From contig JAPTOF010000005.1 of assembly GCA_028554755.1 (NCBI GenBank), positions 2,628,501 to 2,692,500 on the forward strand: 64,000 nucleotides of DNA. The letters run 5' to 3'. This document shows positions 56,932 to 64,000 of the stretch, piece after piece. The notes under the pieces are model-generated. The model had not been told where the DNA came from. It worked only from the letters and a program-made list of their open reading frames with translations, and ran no database searches. The position numbers were made by a program, and so were the translations under genes. Each line of letters starts with the position of its first letter. Position 1 is the stretch's first letter. The DNA comes from Cordia subcordata (lineage: Eukaryota; Streptophyta; Magnoliopsida; Boraginales; Cordiaceae).

Positions 56932-57302
56932 CTTTGCTTATTGCTTCATTAACATACAGTGTTTACTACCCAATCACCTTTTTTATTGGTTGGGCACATT
57001 CTACCATAAAATCTACTAGGCTTTGGGCTTTGATCACTGTCTTGGGTTGGCAAATGATGTGATACTACCCCAGTTTAATTGACAACTTGAAGAGTCATCT
57101 AGACAGCTCAGGTTTGTGTAATACTTGCCTTAATGGTTGGTCAGTCATTACTTTGATTAGATCTGCCTCAAAGAAGGGTTTTAGCTTTCAAGCGAACAGT
57201 AACAGTGTGAGCACCAATTTTTCCAGTTTATTATATCTGAGTTCTACCCCTTTCAGTGCTTTGCTGGCACAATAAATCAACCATTGGCCTTCTTTTGCTT
57301 CC
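56932..57302 (-). pseudogene. Tat RNase H (first), broken
   Basis: On minus: KANGWLIYCASKALKGVELR and YNKLEKLVLTLLLFA, then KLKPFFEADLIKVMTDQPLR, then QPKTVIKAQSLVDFMVECAQ. This is the Ty3/gypsy RNase H plus the tether typical of Tat (IKAQxLxDF). At least three stops interrupt it. It is contiguous with the RT at 57303 and with the aRNH across the solo LTR. Confidence 0.88.
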
Positions 57303-58260
57303 CTAGTAAGAGACTTCTATATTGGAGTTTGATAGGTAGAAGAGCAATGTTTCTCCTTCTTCTGGTCGAGCGAGTATTAGTGGCTTCGTGAGGTAGGACT
57401 TGATTTCTTCAAATGCTTCTTGGCATTTAGGAGTCCATTTGAAATCCCTAGGATTTCTAAGCATTTTGAATAATGGTGCATAACGATTAGCTGATCGTGA
57501 CATGAATCTACTCGGAGCTGCTATCTTTCTCGATAACAACTTTACATTGTGTACTGTTTTAGATGGTTTAAGATTGAGTATGGCCTCAATCTTTTTAGGA
57601 TTCATTTCAATTCCTTTGTTTATTACCACAAAGCCCAAAAACTTTTCGGCGTGAACTCCAAAGGCGCGTTTTTCAGGATTCAGCATTATGCCAAACTTTT
57701 TCATGGTTTGGAATGCTTCATTCAAATTGGACAAATGGTCCGATGCTTTCTTGCTCTTTACGAGCATATCGTCAATATACACCTCCATGTTACGACCTAT
57801 TTGGTCTTTAAAGGCCATGTTGACCATTCACTGATAAGTTGTCCCGGATTTTTCTGTCCAAACGGCATGACTTTGTAGCAGTAAAGACCTCGATCATTGA
57901 TGAATGATGTGTGTCACTGGTCATCTAGTTAACCTAAGAAGGCATCCATGAAAGAAAGCGTCTCAAATCCTACAGTCGAATCGACTAGTTGGTCAATTCT
58001 TGGTAGTGGAAAGCTATCCTTTAGACATGCTTCGTTCAGGTCAATGAAGTCTACACAGAGTCTCCACCTTCTATTGGCCTTTCTGATCATTACTACGTTA
58101 GATACCCATGTTGGATATTTGATTCTTTGACGTGGCCCCCATGTTGGATATTTGATTTCTTTGACGTGGCCTATTTTTAGTAGTTTTCCACTTATTCATG
58201 AATAGCTGGGTTCTTTTCAGCACTAAATGGTCAGCATTTTTGCCTAACCAATTTGTAGCT
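57303..58260 (-). pseudogene. Tat reverse transcriptase, broken
   Basis: RT copies element RNA to DNA. On minus the N-terminal half (57840-58170) shows RRWRLCVDFIDLNEACLKDS, FPLPRIDQLVDSTVGFETLS and VMPFGQKN. The open stretch 57303-57827 has VYIDDMLVKSKKASDHLSNL, catalytic YIDD at 57768-57779, then VHAEKFLGFVV, IEMNPKKIEAIL and FKWTPKCQEAFEEIKSYL. The set fits Tat RT. Stops lie near 57890 and 57830, and a 33-34 bp tandem duplication (58105-58171) disrupts the frame near the start of the domain. Confidence 0.92.
58105..58171 (-). repeat. Tandem duplication within RT
   Basis: CCCATGTTGGATATTTGATT(T)CTTTGACGTGGCC twice in a row (58105-58137, 58138-58171), differing by one T. Confidence 0.9.
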
Positions 58261-59020
58261 GGGGTTGATATTTAAGCAATGTTCGATGATTCTTGGATCA
58301 ATCCCTGCTATGTCAGTAGGATCTCAAGCAAATATATTAGAATTGACAGTTAAAAATTCAGAGATACCTTGTTGGATTTCTTCGGTTTGTTTAGCTCTTA
58401 CAAATGTCTTTTTGTTGGGTTGTGTGAGCTTTATTGCCACAAGCTCCTTAGCTGGACTTCTTCATCTGAGGTCATCTTTAATGAGTTCTACCATCGTGTT
58501 TTCGATCTTCTTCTGTTCCTCCTTCAGCTTTAATACTGCTGCATTGCATGCTCAGGCGTCATGTTGATTTTCCTTCATAGTTATTACTCCATCTCTAGTC
58601 AACAACTTCATCATTCGGTGATAAATGGATGCTATGGCTCCCAGTTTGGTGAGAGTCACTCTCCCAATAATACCGTTGATCGTACTCGAGCAATTAACCA
58701 GCACGAAATCTGCTAGGAGATCAACATACCAACTACCGTCTCTGATACTGAGAGAGTTTATTACCCTTTCCGCCTAGACTCTAAGATATCAATGAACTTC
58801 TATAAAATGGTTTCATGGGATTCAGCCAATTGTCTTGATCGTGGAATATCATTGAGAAATAGGAATCCGTGTTATCAAAGGATTTCCTGCGATTATTTCT
58901 AGTATGGAATGAGTCAATCATCCACTTTGGTATCTTATTAAACAAAAATGGTGATATTGTTCCTTCATTGATCAAGAAAGTTTATTACCCTTTCCGCCCA
59001 GACTCTATTGCCCGAGAATC
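58261..59020 (-). pseudogene. Tat protease to RT linker, broken and duplicated
   Basis: On minus VDLLADFVLVNCSSTINGII and GRVTLTKLGAIASIYHRMMK (58620-58730) match the protease C-terminal segment of Tat. Farther down, ISEFLTVNSNIFA and DPTDIAGIDPRIIEHCLNI (58270-58370) match the segment before RT. A foreign or duplicated stretch of about 197 bp sits between two copies of a 27-bp sequence (58756-58782 and 58980-59006) in the middle of this region. Stops and frame changes occur throughout. Confidence 0.75.
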
Positions 59021-59424
59021 TAACCAACTAATGTTTTAGAGGAGTAAGCATAGTCCTATCCAATTTTAAGCGTTCAAATGCTTCAAAGTATAGCACATCA
59101 GTCATATTCCCAGTGTCTGCCAACATCTTGTGCACTTTATAGTTAGCCAAAATAATAGTTACCATAATGGGGTCATCATGATTTACCGGGATTCCAATAA
59201 GATCTTTACTAGTGGAGGTCACGTCCTCCATTCGCCTTATTTTGTTCGATGGTACAGCCTACAATGATCGAACGTACAACTTTCTTTTTGTGGTGGACTT
59301 ACCTTTTGCCACTAGTTCTCTCGATATCATGGTGACCGTCCTGAGTACCTCATTCTCTCTCTTTGGGCTGCGAGGGCGCTCTTCTGGAGCTTTCCCTGTC
59401 GCTTGACAAACTATGACAACTTGT
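59021..59424 (-). pseudogene. Tat protease and gag-protease linker, broken
   Basis: On minus GKSTTKRKLYVRSL and, after a stop, MEDVTSTSKDLIGIPVNHDD, PIMVTIILANYKVHKMLADT and GNMTDVLYFEAFERLKL. The order (HDDP..VTI..ANYKVHKML, then the DTG catalytic triad) is that of Tat aspartic proteases. The DTG motif is retained at about 59115-59125. The following segment is displaced by the 224-bp duplication described for the linker. The gag C-terminus continues beyond the solo LTR at 59425-61323. Confidence 0.85.
59420..59424 (+). repeat. Target duplication CTTGT/CTTGC, left copy
   Basis: CTTGT here and CTTGC at 61324-61328 flank the solo LTR, with one difference. Confidence 0.6.
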
Positions 59425-61323
59425 TGATGTGCCTTTTCGGTGCAAGCCCTAAAAGACTTGCAAGCGTACGAATCATACTGAATAGCGTGTACAAGTGCAG
59501 TTGTCGAACCACAGGGAGACGTGAATTGTGGAAGAAATTCTATGCTAATATGCTCTAGAAGAAGCCTAAAGAGAAACTAAAAAACTAAACATCTTTTTGT
59601 GTTTTTGGATTTTAAGGTGAAATGAGAGAGAATTAAAGGCTACACTATGAGTGTAAGAAAGGAAAAGTAAGAACTAAGCTAACCTAGGGGGATTGAACCT
59701 ATGGGAAAGTAATAGGCTGATCTATACTTGCGAATAAGTAACTTCATGCCTCTTTGCTATAGGATTTGGGGATTGGCTTACTAGATATGGCTTTTAAAAC
59801 TAAGCAACTAACTAGTGTCCTAATTACACCCTAGGACTTGATGCAGGTCCGTCCTAAAGCATGCACACTTAGAGCTACAGCATGGTCCTTATGTACCTAA
59901 AGCCATGGGAGAGACTACGGAGTTCCTTAGGTGTCTCCTAGAATGACCACACCCAAGTTCCTAAACCATTAGCTAGATTTAAAGCTAAGACCTAGGGTTC
60001 CTAGGGTCGACTAAGCCTATCCGGACTCTTATTAGCTGGATTTGAAGCTAAAGAGGACTCGGTCTAAACTAATCCTAACTTATGTACCATCATTCTAGGG
60101 ACACTAAAGTGGATTGGTATCTAATAGGCGCAGTCCTACGTGTTCTAAGGTGAGGCGTTGTGAATAAGAGATCCTATCCACGATGCAAACACAAGCACGT
60201 TCGATTAACGCCATTGGAAGCATTCAAGCATTAACATGTAGCAATAATTGAGCAGGTATTTACTAAAAGGCATGTTTCATACTCACATAGACATGAATAG
60301 AACCAATCCATTTCATATTATCCACAATCACACATATAGACAGGCATAATCTAAGGATTATAAGTGTTCTATAGAAAATACAACCCAATCTATATATATA
60401 CTACTCACTCAAGCATTATATCAAACACATGGACATGAAATGATACCAAGTTTTTCAAAATACAAATAAAGTATGCATATATATATATAAGCCAATAAAA
60501 TCGCATAACAAAGAGTATGTAAATAATCCCATTACAGAAGTTTAGGCACCCTAAATCATCTACTCAAGCATGAAGTAAATAAGAATGAAAGAGGTTATAG
60601 AAATCTCCCCTTCCATCATTGTTTGTCTCTTTACAATCTTGAGTAATCTTCATCAATTGATGTTACAATTCTCCAAAATCAACTTAATTTCACATGGTTG
60701 TGTGTTAGTGTATGTATTGGAGGTGGGTGAAAGTAGGGTTTTGTGTGTGAGAAGTGGGTGTGTGAATGGGAGGTGAAAAAGGGATCAAAATCTACTAAAA
60801 ATAGGCTGAAAAAGGGCTTAAATAGTGCAATAATTGCGTCCAACCAGACCCTTGGCTGGTCAAACAACCTAGCATTGAGGTAGACCGACCCAAAATAGGC
60901 TACTTTCTATTTCGGCCGGTACCCTAGGCCGGTCGACCAGCCCTAGGAAAGGGTTCTATCGGCCAGGTTAAAAGCTGGCCTATTTTTTCGCGTTGCGTCT
61001 GTTTCGCTCCGGTTGCTTTTTTTTTTGACCGATTGCCTCCAAACACTTCTTTATACTTTTCCCATGTCCCAAACACCTCGAGCTTGACTTCATCATTAAT
61101 TCTCCATCAATTCAAGTCCCGAGCTTTTGACCTATCTTCACCAAACACGAGAAATATGCATGAATTAGTGTAGTGTTTATCTTTAAACTCAACTATGTAC
61201 ATCTGCTTACGCTTAAGCCTAACTCTAGTATATGCACTATACTAATGCATCTTCTAAGGCTTAAAACAACTCTTAAACATAGGCAAACAACATCAGAAAC
61301 ACACACAAAAACACAACACATCA
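59425..61323 (-). repeat. Solo LTR, same family as the Athila element
   Basis: 1899 bp, TGATGTGCC...ACACATCA, aligning throughout with 6623-8466 and 15921-17814. Contains TTGTCGAACCACAGGGAGAC (59499), ATTAGCTAGATTTAAAGC and TTAGCTGGATTTGAAGC hairpins (59969, 60030), GCCGGTCGACCAG near 60928 and a TATTTAAG-type box on minus near 60822. No internal domain. The gag and protease reading frames on either side belong to one Tat element. Confidence 0.9.
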
Positions 61324-61510
61324 CTTGCCTTTCCTGATCAAAGACTTAATCTCGTTCTTCAGATTCTAATACTCATCAGTGATGTGGTCGTGATCTTTGT
61401 AGAAATGGAAATACTTGCTTTTATCCCTTTTGTCGAGGTTGCCCTTCATCTTTTCAGGCCACTTGACTTCCCGCTCACATTTTAAAGCTGCTAAGACTTT
61501 GGTCCTTGGG
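61324..61510 (-). pseudogene. Tat gag C-terminal fragment
   Basis: On minus: TKVLAALKCEREVKWPEKMK, GNLDKRDKSKYFHFYKDHDH, ITDEY, one stop, NLKNEIKSLIRKGK. The pattern (RDKSKYxxFxxDHxHxTxxY..LK..I..LIRKG) is the conserved C-terminal part of Tat Gag. The solo LTR follows immediately and the protease lies beyond it. The upstream gag is cut off at the rearrangement at about 61510. Confidence 0.85.
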
Positions 61511-61683
61511 GGCTTTCAAGCATGCTCACATTTTAAAGCTATTCTCACACACTGTACTACATGCGACTTATGCGTTTGTGGGCTATTTAGGCTTATGCTC
61601 ACGAATAGTATATCAAGTGTGTAAGTGTGGGCTATTTAAGCTTGTGCTCACAAATAGCATATCAAGTTCTTGGCACCGTTGCC
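61511..61683 (+). repeat. Duplicated LTR 3' end plus primer-binding site
   Basis: Two related copies of GGCTATTTAGGC..CTCACGAATAG end at about 61617 and 61668, the LTR 3' end of family A type. TTGGCACCGTTGCCGAGGATC follows; 61671-61688 is a tRNA-Asp PBS with two transitions. This is a 5' LTR/PBS junction of an element on + whose interior is gone. Confidence 0.7.
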
Positions 61684-62107
61684 GAGGATCTCTCAAGTCA
61701 TTTTTCTTCATCTTTTCCACCCTATAAATATGTCCAAACTTTTTCCATGTTCTTCTTTAGTTCCAAACTCTGAATTTGGCTCCCGTTGCTCTCGATTTCG
61801 CCTCAGTCTTTGCCTGGCCACTTCCAAATGCACTTTTTCATTCCTTTATATTCGAAATACCTTTGGCTTTGATCCACATCCCAATTTTCATCAATCAAGC
61901 TCAAATCATCTCTCCAAATCTTACCTAAAGCAAGCAATAAACGCCCATTAGTATACCATTTAAGTTCTAACTTTAATTATGAACATGTAAACCCTAATAT
62001 GAATAAGTATGACCTAAATACTATATTAATACACCAAATAAAGCATAAAACATCTCAAAACAAGAATATACATGTAATTCATAAGCACACACAAAACCAA
62101 CAAATGA
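61684..62107 (-). repeat. LTR 5' half, family A, inverted
   Basis: Reverse complement of about 55075-55510: GCCATTTTTCTTC/AAACATGTCCAAAC and CACCTTTGGCTTTGATCCAC-like segments, ending ACCAACAAATGA (LTR start TGATGTGTTGG on minus). It abuts PBS sequence on one side and Athila coding sequence on the other. Confidence 0.75.
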
Positions 62108-63337
62108 AAAGCCTTGTTAGATTTAGGGTCTAGTATGAATCTCATTCCCTACTCCGTCTATCAACAGCTAGGTCTAGGAGAGTTGTCTCTCACTCACGTT
62201 ACCCTTCAGCTGGGCAATAGATCTGAGTGTAGACCTAGAGGAGTAGTAGAAGATGTCATGGTTCAGGTTGGCGAGTTTGCATACCCTGTATATTTCATAG
62301 ATATGGATGCAAGTCACAACTCTAGGCATTCTACACCCATTCTTCTTGGTCACCCTTTCCTTCCAACGTCAGATGCGGTCATTCATTGCAAGTCAGGGTT
62401 ATTAGAAATTAAGTTTAGAAATTTGAGGTCCACCATGAAGGTCTCAAAAGTGATTAATAGAGCCAGTATAAGAGGAGATAAGGATGAAGAAAAGTGCTTT
62501 AGGGTTGATGTGATTGATTCATGTGTCTAGGAATTTGTTGAGAGGACTATGACTGACAGTGAAGACTTGGGAAAGATTGAGGACTTTTTAGCTAGCTTTG
62601 ATTTGAAGACCTTAGAGTGAAAATGTGTAGCTTCCACCTCCTTAGTTGAGAATTCTATGATTGAGAAGCCACTTGAGGTCATTCCTTCTACTCTTGTTTT
62701 TAGTGATGCCTATGATGAGATTGAGGGTAATTCCCTTTGGTTGAGCCTACACCATGTTTAGAGCTCAAACCTCTTTCAAACCATTTAAAGTATGCATTCT
62801 TAGGACCTAATGAGACCTTTCTGACTATCATAACTTTCAATTTGTCTAGTGAGCATAAGAAGCATCTTTTAAGAGTCCTTAGAGACCATAGAAAGGCCAT
62901 AGAGTGGAAGGTAGAAGATTTGAGAGGCATAGATCCTTTGGTTTGCATGCATAGGATACACCTTGAAGATAGAGCTTTTCCTTCAAGAGAGATGCAAAGG
63001 AGACTGAACCCATACATGAGTGAAGTGGGTAAGAAAGAGATCATTAAGCTTTTAGATACAGGCATTATCTATCCAATCTCTAATAGTGAGTAGGTTAATC
63101 TGATGCAAGTTGTTTTGAAGAAGTCAGGGATTATGATTGTTGAAAAAGAGAAATAAGAGCTTATCCCTACGCATACTCCCATGGGTTGAAAAGTTTGTAA
63201 TGACTATAGAAAGCTCAACTCTAGAACTAGAAAGGATCATTTCCTATTGCCCTTCTTAGATTAGATCCTAGATAGAATAGCTAGCAACAACTATAATTGT
63301 TTTCTAGATAGGTATTCAGGGTATAATTAGATCCCCT
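62108..63337 (+). pseudogene. Athila protease to reverse transcriptase fragment, broken
   Basis: On +: LLDLGSSMNLIPYSVYQQLG (protease active-site strand), PRGVVEDVMVQVGEFAYPVY and PILLGHPFLP (62114-62530), then linker DLKTLE, HLKYAFLGPNETF, HRKAIEWKVEDLRGIDPLVC (62737-63093), then RT fingers with NDYRKLNSRTRKDHFLLPFL (about 63195-63255) and SGYN before truncation. It corresponds segment by segment to 13445-12260 on the other strand, so both come from the same Athila family. Stops at 62528 and 62618, a frameshift near 62730 and more stops in RT make it inactive. Cut on both sides by LTR sequences. Confidence 0.88.
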
Positions 63338-64000
63338 TGATCGCTATTTTGTGCATAAACCTAAATAGCCCATAAGCACACAGGTTGTACATAGTACGGT
63401 GTGTCCGACTGTAGGGTCGAATCCACGGTGAGGCCTAACGTGAGTGGTGTCCTAAGCTACGTGCGTCCTAAGGAGCTACGTGTTGGGGTCGTAACTAGTA
63501 AGTTTTTGGTTTTTTGGGATTGAAGGGAGCTTGGAAAAGATAAACCTAAACTAGGAACAAGGAAATAGAAGGGTGGTGAGTTTGTGTATGATGAGGAATT
63601 AAGCGATCTAAGGGCAATTTAACATGTGGAAATGGGGAACTAGGCTGATTATGTCTTATCTATGAATGATTACTACGTCTATCTAGGGATGCTTGATGGA
63701 TATACTTGATTTTTCTCGTCTAGACCTTTAATTAACCTCCTATTAGAACCCCTAGGACTCAGTGCGGGTGTGTCCCTAGGTGCATCTACCTAGAGCTACG
63801 ACATGGTCCATATGACCTTGGCATTAGGGCTAGTTAATTAAGGTATTATGTGACTCAAATCGATCTAACCCTAACGTTTAAACCGTTGGCTGGGTTTAAA
63901 GCCAAGACCTAGTCTATCTAAGGTTGACTAACCTACCCTGAAACCTGTTAATTGAAATTAAAGCCAAAGGAGACTTGACCTAGGTTAGCCATTAGTTGTG
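63338..64000 (-). repeat. Partial LTR, family A (3' portion, continues past the window)
   Basis: Starts TGATCGC and reads on minus as the LTR 3' end (GGCTATTTAGG). Includes GGGTCGAATCCACGG (63414), the CCTAGGACTCAGTGCGGG block (63750), GAGCTACGACATGGTCC (63793) and the GTTGGCTGGGTTTAAAGCC hairpin (63886). It truncates the Athila RT at 63337. Confidence 0.85.

Larger units (their letters stand above)
47741..61510 (-). mobile_element. Tat-lineage Ty3/gypsy retrotransposon remnant broken by three solo LTRs
   Basis: Reading minus: gag C-terminus (61510-61324), protease, RT, RNase H, aRNH, integrase, then the antisense ORF and a probable 3' LTR. A second, archaeal-type RNase H after the first, and the antisense extra ORF, identify the Tat clade. 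Solo LTRs at 59425-61323, 55075-56931 and 47932-49748 interrupt it, so it is older than them. The 5' LTR, PBS and most of gag are missing at the rearranged right end. Confidence 0.8.

Overview
This window is plant nuclear DNA made almost entirely of transposable elements. I found no intact host gene, no rRNA or tRNA gene and no CRISPR. Evidence for a plant: Athila and Tat Ty3/gypsy polyproteins, a SIRE-type Ty1/copia remnant with an env-like/plant-transposon ORF, tRNA-Asp primer sites typical of Athila, and a PIF/Harbinger DNA transposon with a GT-AG intron. AT-rich sequence, deep nesting, many solo LTRs and broken reading frames suggest old heterochromatin, possibly pericentromeric, of an angiosperm, probably a dicot. 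The species cannot be read from this window.

Layout. 1-856: 3' part of an LTR (family A). 1118-18418: a non-autonomous Athila derivative on + whose gag-pol is deleted. An 11.2 kb Athila element on - (6623-17814, target duplication CTTGA) is inserted in its 3' LTR. 18424-19655: LTR remnant (family C). 19656-26461: 5'-truncated SIRE-type copia on + (RT, RNase H, env-like ORF, PPT, 3' LTR), interrupted by a family A solo LTR (22917-24860, ATATA). 26928-33782: complete 6.9 kb non-autonomous Athila-like element on - (GTGGG) carrying only a zinc-knuckle/coiled-coil ORF. 33788-43888: degraded DNA, a second family C remnant, a minisatellite and a SIRE-like LTR. 43889-46453: PIF/Harbinger element. About 47.7-61.5 kb: Tat element on - (gag, PR, RT, RNH, aRNH, IN) with an extra ORF in antisense downstream of pol. 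It is broken by three solo LTRs (47932-49748, 55075-56931, 59425-61323). 61511-64000: a rearranged mosaic of LTR pieces plus an Athila PR-RT fragment on +.

None of the coding regions is intact; stops and frameshifts are visible in each. What stands out is a shared cis-architecture across elements that otherwise differ: (1) stem-loops next to purine tracts, three perfect ones with an AGGA loop whose stems differ by compensated pairs; (2) palindromic CGGTCGACCGG boxes just upstream of LTR TATA boxes, in Gypsy LTRs and also in the copia LTR; (3) a structured downstream LTR segment with repeated GGCTTTAAATCCAGCC hairpins and a TTCGA-containing box resembling a tRNA T-arm; (4) a conserved GAGGCAACCC-type box after pol. 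These may be packaging, priming or promoter signals by which non-autonomous elements use the machinery of autonomous ones. That last step is inference.
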